64,000 bases of DNA from Tyto alba (lineage: Eukaryota; Chordata; Aves; Strigiformes; Tytonidae). The position numbers and the translations under genes are program-made. Shown piece by piece: positions 21,861-35,597 of the stretch (its first letter is position 1; each line of letters starts with the position of its first letter). The stretch is taken from contig NW_024881313.1 of assembly GCF_018691265.1 (NCBI RefSeq), positions 10,988,501-11,052,500 of the forward strand, in the 5' to 3' direction. The notes beneath the pieces were generated by a model. That model was not told where the DNA came from. It was given only the letters and a program-made list of their open reading frames with translations, and made no database searches.

Positions 21861-24644
21861 AAAAGAGAATTAAACTTCCTTTCCCCTCCAGTAGTTCTAC
21901 ATGTGCAGACAGGACTTTTGATATTCCATGGTTTTACAATTAAATGAAAAAATGCTACAGCTTTTCAGAATTTGTAATATTGTTTTTGACAAGCTATAGT
22001 GTTGATTTTCAAATAATTTTGGTGTAATCTCATCATTTCTACACCTCTGCAGAAGTTCACTTTAACATGTCAAATGTGAGATGGTGTACAAGACCCTGCA
22101 CACTCATTCAGACATTTTAGTATGGCATGTTTATTTTATAGTGTCATATCACAGGAAATTTAAGGAAACCATCCACATATAAAATACAAATACTTTTGAC
22201 TAGGTAGACTCTCCCTAAGTGAAATAAGTGATTTGAAATATATTTTTTGCTTTGATCCTTTAAAACACAAACAGATAACTAGTGACAGCTGTTTATAAAC
22301 TCATGCACTACAACCATGTTGTGCTGAATTTCTAACATTTCACCTATCATTTGAGGTAAATTACAAGGAGTGCTGCCTCTAGCATGCACTCTATAGATTG
22401 TATCAATTTCATGCATGCAGGAATGGTGAAATTAAGAAAAATGAACAGCTGGTGGAAGTTAATTCAAATGTAATCAAAAGTGTTGGTTTTGTCTGCAGGC
22501 TTCATTGCTTTAACAGCCTAATAGCTTTTTGGAAGTTTCTATCTAAATAAAAAAATGTTCAATATTGTCTAGGTAGATATTGATTGACCACTGCAGTTCA
22601 ACTAGCTAACCAGATAACTCAGGGTGTGATCTTCTCCTAAGGAACAATATAACAATACAGTTCTTCACTAGACTGCATTATCTATAAGGAATATCTAGGA
22701 AAAGACTAAGGCAGTATTGTTTGATTCAGACTATACACTCATTCTTTTAGAGAATCAAACATTTTTAACTTTAAATTGTTTTAACATAGAGCAAGTGTGT
22801 GTATCAGAATCTGTTCAGATTGCCAGACTCCTTTGAATTCTTTGAGTCAATACACCATGACTATTACATGCACCCAGTATGCAGAACTGACTGACTTCAT
22901 TCAGCAAAGTACTACAAAGGAAGTAGACATCATGGTTGAATCCCAAGAGACTGACTGAAAAGCAGTGTCTGGTTGCTATTTATGATTCCTGGCTTGGTAA
23001 CAAAGAATATTACTTCTCAGAGTATATTGAGATAAACAATACATTTTTGAGATTCTGGGACGTGATATTACAAGATTTGTAAAAAACATAGCAAAATCAC
23101 ATGTTCAGAAAAAAAGAAAGAAAAAGACAAACAGAAGAATGTGGTTTGGAGGACACATGGACAGACATACACACACACACAAAGCCATTGCCATCAAGTG
23201 CTAGATATAGGGAATGAGAGACTGCCTTCTAAGTGACTACAGAGAGCAAGGAGCCTGTTTCTTCCCTTGAAAGACAATGCAAAGAAAGAACTGTTGAGAA
23301 TGAGAGAGGAGATTGCAGGTCTTTGGGCTTTCTTCACCTCAAATATTGATTCTCTAAAGAATTCTTTAAAGAATTACTGGATATCAGTGTGGTTCTGCAT
23401 AAACACAGTAGACATCTACAAAGTTGTGTTTTAGGATTTGGGGGTTATGTTTCTATTCAGAGACAAATCTCAAATCCATATTTACATAGATAAGAATAAA
23501 GAATTATATGGAGAAAGGAAAGAGAAGTTTACACAAAACAATTGTCTTTTGCTTTCTCTTCAGAGTAACAGAAATTAATGGGAAGTTATGAGCCCCTTGT
23601 ACAGAACTGAACATGGTAAACCACTGGAGCACAGCTCAGGAACACCAGCGAAATGCAGAAAATTAATTCCATTGTGTATTCTCTTTCAGAAAATTAAACT
23701 CCAGAGAGGTGTGTAAGCAAGAGAAGTGTGTCTTACTGTTCCTATTAGTACAGGGTGAAAAAGAGTCTGTGTTGTGGCATTAAGGATGTGAATAGCTATT
23801 GGATGTTATTCAGAACAGAGCCAGCTAGTCATACAGATCATGCTTTTTATACTTTTAGCTATTAAATTTAATTACAAGACTATATTCACTATTTTCTTAG
23901 TATTGTTTTCCTTTGAACTATCTGCTATAATTGTCACATAGTTCCAGTGTCAATGCAAGGGACATCAGCCCTTGAAATGGCACAGGTAAGGCGAAGTTAC
24001 AAACCAATCTTTTGAGAGGGTCAGTTTGAAGCAGAGAAAAATTTAAAACTCTAGTCTGTAGAAAAACAAATGTATATGTTTCACTTCTAAGAGAATATGC
24101 AAAATAAGGGCAAGATTTCCAGAATTAGTAAGTGATTTGGAGTGGTACTATTATGATGGCACCAAAACCTGTACTTTCAAAAAAACAGGCAGATGTGATT
24201 TGTATGGGGGATAAAGTTGTGGAAACTTTACTCAATTTCTAGGTCCCATAAATATATATGTATGGAATATTACCTTGGAAGAGCATTTATGATATCTAAG
24301 CATTAAAAACGATGGTGTAACATTCTAGTATATTTGTATTTTCCACAAATACTTTCAGAATGGAGGCCCTGCATTGAGCCTTTTTGACAGACATTTTAAT
24401 ACATAATGGTTCATAACTATATAAACATATACAACATAATCAAATACATAATGTAACCATAGTAAAAATAAAGGTTGTCATCATCCATCTGAAATTCCTT
24501 GTACATTTAGTCTTGTTCATTTATTGCATTCTCAAAATAATTGCACTTGAAAATTGAAGTTGTCCTTGTTTAGTTATTCCATACCTTCTGCTTGTCAGCT
24601 GATTTTCACTGATAAGCATAATGACCAAACTATGCTCCTAGAAA

Positions 24645-24875
24645 TTAAAGATGGAGGATGTCAACTACATTCAGCTGAATAGGGCTCACAAAGCTGGCCA
24701 CCAGCTCAGCGGGATTCCTCCTTCCATCAAGACCTATGTTCCACGGTGTATGGGTTGGACAGCTGCTGGCAGTGTGGAGTAGATGAGGTGCAAGGTAGAT
24801 CAGCAGTTTACCTAGAAGCAAGGCTGATCTCTGCAGTGAAAAGGGTAGGTGTTTTGTGACCCCAGGATACATTTA
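24645..24875. other. GC-raised stretch, open on both strands, unidentified
   Basis: Composition rises to roughly half G+C against an AT-rich setting. On the minus strand 75 codons are open (24645-24872). On the plus strand a frame from the ATG at 24652 runs 43 codons to a TAG, and a shifted frame stays open for about 30 further codons. That pattern could be a decayed exon, a retrocopy fragment or an unrecognised repeat. I did not recognise the peptide in any frame and claim no function. Confidence 0.3.
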
Positions 24876-25080
24876 CAACTGTTCCTCACTACAGAAAAGT
24901 ACCGCTAGAAATCAGGCCCTAGTTCTTCTATACTCAGAAATTGCTTGTACTGATACAGATTTGCATGTTGACTGATTTCATACAAATGCATACTGAAGTT
25001 CAATGCTTGGTCATCAGTGTATTCAGAAATACATGTGCAAGTGTCCACGTAGAGGGATGGATAGTTGAGAGACACAAGAG

Positions 25081-25106
25081 TGTGTGTGTGTGTGTATATA
25101 TATATA
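25081..25106. repeat. (TG)n(TA)n microsatellite
   Basis: About seven TG units run straight into about six TA units. The Tyr/Ile/Thr/His-rich frames over it on both strands are products of the repeat. Confidence 0.9.
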
Positions 25107-25892
25107 AACATGCACCCTTACACTTGCACCACTGACATACATACTTTGAATTCTTCCTACAGAAATTCACCATATAAGATGACAGTCTGGGATTCTGAGT
25201 AAGATCTTGTGTATGCCCAGAATAATAAATCACCTGTTCAGAATTTTCTTTGCTTCTTGTTATAACCCTGGTTTCACTGAAACCTACATTTTAGAAGGCT
25301 TCCTAGAGAACTAATAAACAAAAAGCCTTAATAGGCCTAGGTGCTATATGTTGCTATCTCCCAGTGTGTTGAATAATAGCAATTACTACTGAGCAGGATT
25401 TTGTAGCATTTTATGTGACTTTTTAATTCACTTCTTAATGTAAACAAATATTTAATCTTATTGCCTAGTGAAAGAGAATGAAGGAAAGTCATCCTTTCAA
25501 AGCTGTTTTGAAACTGATTTTTCTCTTTTTTTGGGGAGAGAGGGGTGAACTCAGACTATATTTGTGTGAGGATTAATCTTTATCCCTCTTCCTTTTTAGG
25601 GGTGTCTAAATAAAACAAATGAAACAGCTATTTATCCTAGAGGCTCCTTGTTTCAAATGAACTAGTCTCATTTTCTAAAAATGGATCCACTTTCTTTGCT
25701 TTCACTTAGTTATACATGACACAGTAGGAAGGGAAAGACAGTTTAAGGAATTTCCTCTTACACCCATGATTGCTAGATGTCGTCACAACTTCTGAGTTGT
25801 CCCTAAGAGGTAAGTTTCAGCAGTAAGCATGGATAGTTTTCTGTCACCTGCAAGAAGCAATCTGATGCATATGTTTTTCCACATATAGAATT

Positions 25893-25945
25893 AAAAAAAA
25901 AAAAAAAACAAAAAAAACAAACAAACAAACAAAAAAAAAAAAAAA
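25893..25945. repeat. A-rich tract with CAAA units
   Basis: Long A runs broken by single C (AACAAACAAACAAAC in the middle). The Phe-rich minus-strand frame across it is an artefact. Confidence 0.9.
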
Positions 25946-27235
25946 CACCCAGTGGTAACAGTGTTGATGTGAATGGGAGTTAACTAAACATTTGGGATGC
26001 CTTGGACCAAGAGCCCAAACAGTGCTAGTCTTGATCCCAAGAAGAGAGCAGCAAAGCCAGGATAATGACAAGGTATTTGCATGAGCTCCTCTCAAAAATT
26101 CTAGGATTATTTATTAGTTAAAACATGACATTGCTGTTTCTTGACAGACTGCAAGGTGTGTGCAGATATGGTTTTATACTTGTCACTTTGTGCTGCATTC
26201 GTCTTTTTAAAAGGGTACAGTGACTACTTAGCAAATTCAGTGTGAAAGAGGAGGACAGGATCCTGTTCTAAGTCATTAGAGGATAAAGAAGAGAAAAGGA
26301 GAATCTAAGAGATGATTTCCCATTTTTCTGTCTCAGGAAGAGTTTCTATGGTATAAACATCTGAGATCCTGACTCACACTTAGCATAGTATAATAGACTG
26401 CCTCAGATTTCAATGATCCCAGTTTGAATTTTACAATAAATTTTATGAAGTTTCATTAATAGCAGAAAGTGAGGATTGTTAAACTATTTAAACAGTCTTG
26501 AGAAGCCAAATGTTGGTGAATGTGGACCAAAACAATAAAAAAAATCCTATCAAAGACAAAACATTTTCCAAATTATACCCTTATAAAGACAGTATAAAGC
26601 CATCTACTTGTCCCATGGTTTTCTGATAAAATCTTGGGTCCAGCTATCTGCTCTACCTTGCCTTCCTCCAAAGAGCTGAAGCTTTATGTATACAAATAGC
26701 TCTATGTATCTCATGGATAAAAAGATCCACTTACAAAAATTCTGATTTATCTCATAGTTACACTGGACAAGAATTGGCCATTTAAAATCACTGGATGAAA
26801 TAATATAGTGAAGCTGAATAACCATCTTACAGTGCATGTTTTTCAAACTTTTTTTTTATTATTCTAATTTCACCTGATTGTGCAAGGGAAACTCTCTTAA
26901 TGCCCAAATGCATTTCACCATTGAAGTTAGATTATTACGATATACAAAGGGTGGAAGAAAGTTTTTCCTTACCATTTACCCCAGAGGATACAAACAAAAT
27001 GTCATATGGGTCATATTTTTTCTTGCAATGAACAAATTTGTTAAATTAGCACCTTTTAAACCACATGAAGTATCAGCTTTCCCCACAAAGTTAATTTCAT
27101 GTTTACTTGTGCTAAGAAAAAAAAAACATAACCCGACTGGGTACTGCCAACTCTGATACCCATGTTTAAGGGTTCATATTAATTTCTGATTTGTTCTTTC
27201 AATATCAAAGCTTTGGTTTTGCCATCCAGACACAA

Positions 27236-27297
27236 ACCTTTATGACTTGATGATCCTTATGGGTCCCTTCCTACTCAAGATATTTTATGATCTAAGA
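27236..27297 (+). mobile_element. CR1 LINE 3' tail fragment
   Basis: The text CTTGATGATCCTTATGGGTC followed by CCTTCCTACTCAAGATATTTTATGATC is a worn copy of the CR1 3' end, which normally reads GATGATCCTTGTGGGTCCCTTCCAACTC and ends in ATTCTATGATTC repeats. Only about 60 bp can be aligned by eye; older sequence upstream may also belong to it. Many substitutions point to an old insertion. Confidence 0.65.
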
Positions 27298-30200
27298 CTA
27301 CTAAAACAAACAAACCTGTAGGCTACATCATCAAGATTGGCACACGTGGGCTTTGAACTTTAAGAGCAAATGTTAGGCCATACTGACAGGAAAATCAGAA
27401 CAAAAAATCAAATACACCTTCAATGTAGGGTGCCTGGAGAAGAGGAGGCAGAGCAGTTAGGAAATTGTAACAAGTAGCATGTATAGAGAAAGGAAATCTA
27501 GGGTGATGCAGCATGAAAGGGGTGCCAAATATGTAAAATGTGGGAAGCAGTGGACAACATTTTGGGCGAAAGCTGCAAAGAGAGATATTCTTTTTTGTTG
27601 AAGAAGAAGATCATTGAATGGTCACATTCTCCAGAATCCAGGAGATAAAAGAAAATGTATAACTTTTCATGCAATAAGAATTTTTCTGTATAGCCTAGAT
27701 GGAAATTTAAATCTGAAATAATTATAGCCAAATCTGGGACATGAAAGAAAGGGACTGTCAGGCAGAATAAAAACAGAAATTGGGTCAGGAAAAGGTGTGA
27801 TCTATCATTTCTACATTTTAAATTTATAAGCCATGGCTTTGGAGGATTTTCATAACTGTTGTTTCTGAAGGAGGGAAATGGCCAGCTGAGAAGTGGGTGG
27901 GTTTTTTGGAACATGCTTAATCAACCCACCACACACCTAAATATTTAAAAGCTAAGTACACATGAGATAAAAATCATAACATTTACATTGCATAACTTAA
28001 AGAAACAAAGACTATAAGCAACTAGATGGGGTGATTATAGAATGAATCAGAAAGCTGAATCAGATACCAAGCTTTCCAGTTGCAGGAGCCCAAAGGTGGA
28101 ATTCACTATAACTAGTTCTGAATTAAATTTGTTTATACTGAGACCTAAATGTAGGCCTCAGATCTTCAAAGGGTCTTTTCTCAGACTTACAAAATGTACA
28201 CCCTCACTCCACATCCCAACCTTAGCCCAAAGGAAAAGATGCCAAGAGATCTCTATTTGGAATGATATTCATCTCATATAGCTCTAAAGGTTTAAACATC
28301 AGGCATCTAGTCTAAACCACAGTAGTATAGACAAGGGAGACTGACAATATCTAATGTACATGAGTGAATGCATCACCCTTCTATGCCCCAACCCTTTATC
28401 AGGTTAAGGCCTGTATCTGAGTTATCACACCTTGTGTGCTTTGTTTCCACAGAAAGCATTCCCAAGTGTGAGGAACAAAAGGGAGAGATAGTATGCTCTG
28501 ACCAGATCACCTATTTAGACAACCAGGAGATCAGGAGCCCAGCCCACTTCAGAGCAACATCAGTCTGTGTTTAAACACTGCTACAATTGACTCCAAATGG
28601 CAATTTAGACCATCTTTATGTGGATAGCGCTCTGCCAGTTTCTCCAACAGAAGACGCCTATGTGACTAACTTTGATCAAGTTTCTAACATTTAGCTATAT
28701 AAAATTTGATAGACATTATCTAGTTTTATTAGGAACTGCCAGGAGTAGCTTATATTGGTACTCGTGGTTCAGTTATGTTTTTGAGCTGTCAATGTCTATA
28801 ATAAATGGATAGGCAACATCCCCCTAAAAAAACCTATAGACAGAAATAAGTTCCTGACTCAGCTCTATCTATATGAATCTATCAGCACTGACACTTCACC
28901 TTTTTATAACCTTTATATATTGTATCATGCAAGCATCTCAGAGCATCCACTGTGGACACAAAGTTTCTGTTGCAATGTTACAAGACAAGACAACCTATAT
29001 TCTTAACAGTCAATGCCAGCTGTTTACTGCTGTGCCTAGTTTTACAGATTTACCCAATGGAGACCAGAGTTTATGCCATCCTCATTCTCAAAAGATGGCA
29101 CTTAATCCAGGCTATACAATGTTCCTCTATAAATGATAGATTACTGAATACTGATATTTTCTGATACAAAGAAAGAGAGACGTTGGCAAATAAAAGCTAG
29201 AGTTAGAGCTTAGACTAATACCACTTAGAAATTAATCATAACATAAACTTGGATTTGGAAAATATCAGGGCTTTGCTTTTAGTAGTCTTTTGCAACTGTT
29301 GAATTTTTTTCACCAAGAGACTATGACTATGTGGAATTCTTTATCTTTTTTTACTTCTTTACCACCACATTAGCAACAGTTAATACAAAGCATCATAAAT
29401 AATCAGTCGTATTCTATGCTGAATAGCTGTATTAAAGACTACTATGGATTGTCCTGACTATATGAGTGATACACTGTTTAAAAGTTCAGGAGTTCTGGAA
29501 GAACTGGCTGATAACATTTTGTTTTTTCTTTCTTGCAACCACCCAAAGCATAACCATGAGGTTATCTGAAGTGCTAGAGAACAGGTAGGCTGCAGTACTC
29601 TGTTTTACACAGAAGATAAAAGAAACATAAAATGCTTTGTTTTCTCTGCAGAAATCTCACTGCTGGTCTAACTTGCTTTACATTTAATGATGCAAATATT
29701 TGAAAGATTGGAAATCTTTGAAGGAAATTCAACTTAACAAAACAAATTGTTATAATATCCTCTGTATCATTTTCTCAGGCACATTTACAAAATAGATATT
29801 AAAGAATGTTTGAACATCTTAAAGGAAACAGGAAAAGACAAGCCTAACACACTAACACATACCTATCTTCTGCTAACACAGAGATCAAAAGGAACAGAGT
29901 CAGAAACAGAGCAGTATTTTACATAAGTCTTCTCATCGTAATGCTCAACCTTGTGTGGCAGCAGTAATGGCTCTTCTATTGTTCGTTATTCACTTTAAGT
30001 CATTACTAACAACTCCTCTGCAAACCAAAATCATTGGAATAACTATTGTGGAATACTAAAAAAACTTCCAGTGTTGAGTTTCAAGTCCTGCTATTGATTC
30101 TGGTAGACCCAGATTAGTTTTTGATGAGCAAAGAAATATACTGACACATACCTGCTACTGCTAAATGTGCCTGTTCCCAGTCTACCATTATCTTTAGGAA

Positions 30201-33200
30201 AAGAACAAAACAAAACAAAAAAATATTTAAATAGATTAAATTGTCTCTAAATATGCTCACATCAAAGCATCTTTAGGAAAACTAGTGGATCTGCCAAATG
30301 AGCTTAAACAGTCAGGAATCTTAAACTTATTCCAAACAGCAATACCACAAAGACCTTTATTTCACCACCCTTCATAAGTACTACATCCCTGTCTCCATCA
30401 AACATCTAAGTATTCCTTCTTCTTCCCAAAGTATATTTATGAAACTAGTTTTGGTGTCAAGAAATGTAGTAGTATGTTACAAAGCAGTGATTTAGGGTAC
30501 TGATCTGTGATCTGTGGAGTGGCATGATGAAGCATCAGACATCAAAACTAATAAGGAAGGTAAACAGCTTTATCACCCAAAGATCCACTGTGCAACTAAA
30601 TTAGTCACCCAGTGGGACTGTCTCTCCATAAAAGAGGAGACAAGCAGCACATCCTCTGTTAAAATATTTGAACTTATTTCTCACTCTGCCAACCTTTCCC
30701 TATTCATATCTCTTAATCTAGGCTATTCAGGAAGGAAAGTCTTTTAAAGTAAATTAAAATCTTGTCCTCCATCATGAGTTAAAAGAAAAAAAATAATATT
30801 GTCATAATTGTAAGGTGTGGCACACATTTTTAGAGAGGCCAAAGTTTCTTGGAGAAGATCAAAAGCTTTATGCAAGCATATCAAAATTAAATAGCCTTCT
30901 TATTTTTCCCTCTAAAACACAGAAAATCCCTAGACTTACATTGTGTAATATGACTAGTGTTCTTAAGTTGAATCCAATGTTAAAACAGTGATGGCTCTTT
31001 TAACTATTATAATTAACACAAATTGGGAAGATAAGAAATTTTTACTTTCATTGCACTGGCCCAAATTAATACCTTAGAAAATATTTTAATCAGTGTCATA
31101 ACAGCAACAAAAAAGAATCTACGTAGCTCTTTCCTCTCTGATTCCGAGGTTTTGTGTTTTTACTCCAGTTGTGTTTATTATAAGATAGCTGATTATTTTT
31201 CTTTAGGTCTTATATTGCTGACAAATCTTCCCTATCAAAAGCCATCTTTCCTTATGATTTATAAACATATTTCTATAAATTTCTAACCTTGAAAATTACT
31301 ATCATAAAAAAAATGAGGTAAAAATTATCACAATTTGTAGGGAGGTATGTACTGTTAAAAAAAAAATCAGAAAAGAGAAAAATTATTATTATTCCAGTCA
31401 AACATTGCTAGATTGTTGCTGTCACTCTGCAAGATTCACATCAACTTATCTGTACTGCTTTTAGGAGCTGTGCTTATGCTCGAGTCTAAGTCTGCAAAGC
31501 TGGTTGTGTCCATATTGCCTGGGGAGACAGACTTGAAAAGGAATTATCCTTCCTCCCTTCAGCTTTTGCATCCTTTCTGTGACTGAGATTTCTTGGTAGG
31601 ATTCTCAATACGCTTCAGACTACAGACACCTCATAAGAAAAATGAAAAATAAAGTCATGATGTAGCATGACTGCATAGATGTTGTTGAAGACACATACAT
31701 CAAATATGTCTGAAGGAAAGTTGTAGAGTTATAATCAGAATGTAATTGGAATGCATAGTTACTTACTATTCAACTGCAGCATTACTGGTATTTTTGAGGT
31801 ATATTTAGTGCATCCTCTCAGGGACACTAAAATACATACCTCCCAAAGATGTCACTGTTAGAAGAATACAACACTAAACACTGACATACTGAGCTGCATA
31901 TTTTGTTCTCTGTCATTAGGGTATGACTGCTGAATAAATATAGACATTTCAGTGGCAGCTGCTTCCTTTTTCTAATCTCTTTTGCTAAAATTAAATGCTT
32001 TTAAACAAAACATTTCTGCCCCTGTTGGATTAAAAAGCAATGTATCCATTTTGTTTGCTTTACTGTGAAAGCTTTGGGGTCCAGAGGACATAACTGGACA
32101 GTGCCACGAGGATTTCTACAATACCAGCTATATTTCATTTCCTTAGGAAGCTTGGAAAGAGAAAGAATAGATAGACATAATTAATGTTCATGAACAAGTT
32201 GCAAAATTTTTTACATAGATTGTATAAAACAGAACCATAGAACTGCTCGAATTAAATGTCTAAAAGTTGTCAATATTTTACCTGGCATTCAGCTGATCTA
32301 AAACAATGTAGATTAAGTGAAGTCAGTGGTCATGCTTTGATTTTCACTGGTTGAAGCCCTGCTTCAAATTGCAATAAGGTATGTGTGGGGTTATGCATAC
32401 ATGTAACAGCATAAGTGGGTTATCACAAAAATAGCTTAGGTAGCTGTACCTTCTGTGTCTCCAGCAGATCATTTGGCATACTAGGTAAGAAAAGCTTTAG
32501 GCCAATTCCATCATAGTCATTTATATTACCAAATTCTCTGAGTCAGCATGTGCAAGCAATAATTTGGTTAGGTCCATGGCCCAAGTATAACAATAATAAA
32601 AACAAATGAGATAAGCACAGAGAGAAATTTCTTAACCATAATAAATAAATAGGGAATACAGTGGCAAGAGTGACTTAAGCATCTCCATGAAGTTTCCAAG
32701 TTACTGTTTGGAGTCTCGAGCAAGACCTGCAGCCCCCAGCTGATCCAGCAGAAAATCAGCATCTGTTGTTCAGCAGAGAGCCAAAGGACTCCTCCCAGGG
32801 TGACATCAGAGCGCTTCGACTTTTTAGCCCAGGAAATCAGTTAGACTTCAGTGAGCCTCTGAATTCCACCTGTTCAGCAATTCACCCTTTATGAATTTGT
32901 TCTGCTTACTAAGGATGTTAATCTATAGAGCTTTTGAGAAGGAATCAATAAAGATTAGGACCTTTAGATCTCGAGCATAATCTTGTATGTAAGTTGTGCC
33001 ATTGCACATGATGGATCTTTCAACCTAATTGAAAAAGTGTTTTTCAGCTGCTTCCATACCCTGAATCAGAATTCAACTAATACATTTCATTAAAAATCCA
33101 ATAGTACAGAACCGGTTTATATAAACTAAAGATCTGGTGGGTAGCATTTTGGGAGGTAGGCAAAAAATTGTGGAGCAAGAGAATTCTAGGCTTCCCTGAA

Positions 33201-35573
33201 TATTTATAACTACTGCATGAGCTCTTATTTGCAGTTCAGGCTTGTCCTGCTATTTTCAAGTAGGAACTGATAATGGGCATTTTCTTGTCAGCAAATAACT
33301 ATCATTATCAGAACCAAATGGTGCTAAACACAGGTGCATTTGTATCCCACCCTTTGCGAATGTTGGCAGCTTAGAAGATCAGAACTTGAAGATAACATGG
33401 ATTTGTGCTGTACTAGGCTATACTATAGTGCAAAATAAGACAAAGGAGTGCACAGCTAAAAACAGCATCATGATGACAACATTTGGCATCCACTCCATAC
33501 AGATGAGAAGGTTTTCCAAGATGCAGTACAATAAAAAGTCAGAACTCATGAAATCTAGTAGCTAAATGACATACTAGGATACTACTCGAACTCCTGACAA
33601 CTTCAGAAGCTTAAAGTTTTTTTAATAGACTCCTCTTTCATAGCACCAACACTCAGATTCCACATAACACAGGCCTTCCTAATTATATTAGTTTAATGAA
33701 ATCAGTAATAAGATTTGATATACCTGGTAGCAGAGGAACATCATATTTGATCAGGAAGAATTTTTAGTAGTGAACCTCACAGAGGGCAATAGAAATTATA
33801 TTAATCTCTTAAACATAACCAATATAAAATAAAGGACTAGTCAAAACTCAAAAATTAAGTAGAATGAATACTACTGCAAACGTTATCTGCTCAGTTGAGA
33901 AAGAGGTATGAAAACGCAAATTACTTCAGCACTGTATTTAACAAAATACACACTATTTTGTGTTGCTCCAATAAAATAAATGCGGGCAAGGTGAAGGGGA
34001 AGAAAGAAAGATCTCAATACAAACACTTTTTTCAGCCAACCCCTCTTTTTGGTCAACTGACAAATTTTGTCAACTTTGTTAGCATTTCCTTCTCACAGTG
34101 AAAATTAAGTAAAAAGAAAAATAATTTTTAAAAATATTCTCACTCTCCATCCCCTTTTCTCCATGTTTGTACTTGTATTAGGTAAACCTGATAGTTAACC
34201 TTCAGAAGTTGCTGTGAGCTTGTTACGTGCTAAACAAGAGAGATGAATTGTGAAAGATCTCTTTGATCTTACTGCCAGGAGTTCCTAATCATTCTGTTGA
34301 GCAACTGTATGTATGGATAAAAAACCCCCAGCCATTATTTTTAAGTGATGACTATGAGCAGTACTGTGAGTATCTTGGAAAACAAGCAAGCCACATTACA
34401 AAACATGAGCTAGAAGTGAGCAATGGGGAGAAACTCCTGAACATAGACCTAAAGAAAATATTCCCAGTTGTTATTTTTTGCAAACTACCAGGACTTTGCA
34501 CCTGCCCACATACATAAACCACCAAAATATTTGTTCTGAATAAGTTCAGCTGTTTTTCAAAGATAAAAAAGGTAGATTTTTTTTTTTTTCCTAAATAGGT
34601 ACAAATTAATCTGTTTTCAGAAGATAGTGTTGATTTGTTTTTTTCTCCTTTCTATCTTACATACTTTGCAACTGAACGAAGAAAATGTTTCTGTATAAAA
34701 AAAAAAAAGGCATGATGGGCAGGGGAAGAAACATATATTTGCCACTGATAATACATTTCTAACAGACTCGTACTTTATCTAAGATATGTTTTTTAACACT
34801 AAAATTTTCTAACAATCTTTGAATAATGAAAGAATACTGGATCTAAAAGTACTTGAAAGTCTCCATTAACCTGTTTTTATTTCAGGCTGACTGGACCTTA
34901 ATGTTTTTCAGCTTGATAAGTCAACACAAAGCATAATATACATTTTTTCTATTGTTTATCAATATATTCAAAATTAACACTACATTTCAAATGTTTTATG
35001 CACACACAAGGCCAAGGAAATTCCCACAGAAGAATATCAATGTTGATGGCTTTGATGTGGTAAAGGGAGTTCTATATTGCTAAAATTCTGACAGTAAACT
35101 GCAGAGACAAATCCAGTTTTCCTCCTCTTTATAGAACTCAGCCTTCTAGCTATTGCTGAAACAGCTCTGACTTCATTGGCTCATCTCTGGGCAGGTAGGG
35201 AATATAATCTTTCCATTTCTGAAGTAATATTTTGCTTTCTGAAATAGAGCATAAGCATCTCAAATCTCTGAAGTATTTTGCCAAAAAGATATTGTCAGAG
35301 ATTCTATACAGTTTTTCATAAAATACTCTCCTAAGCACTATTTTGTCCTTGTGTTTTTCTCAGGATACTTTTCAGAAAGTTAACATAGTATTTCTGGTAA
35401 ATGTGAATCTTGTATTTATGATTGCCCTAAGGGGAAGGTCCTTTCCTTGGATACAATTATGTGTGGGTTTTGTATATGCAGAAACCTACTCCCTCAATTC
35501 CTCTTTCTCAGGCTAGAACTATGGTTTAGTGCAATCTTAATTTAACTCTCAGACAAAAGAAATAGCCACATTT

Positions 35574-35597
35574 AAAAAAAAAAAAAAAAAAAAAAAA
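35574..35597. repeat. poly-A tract (24 A)
   Basis: An uninterrupted run of A with no recognised retrocopy next to it. Confidence 0.9.

Larger units (their letters stand above)
20190..27235. other. AT-rich non-coding DNA, no gene recognised
   Basis: It holds T runs (21232-21255, 21844-21860), a short (AC)n near 23169-23180, a TG/TA microsatellite and an A-rich tract listed separately, and a GC-raised stretch near 24650-24870. No gene, RNA or further transposable element was recognised. Confidence 0.55.

Noticed and set aside
27498..27914. 138-codon minus-strand open frame
   Set aside because: Phe/Leu/Ser-rich reading of AT-rich DNA without recognisable domains; not enough to call a gene.
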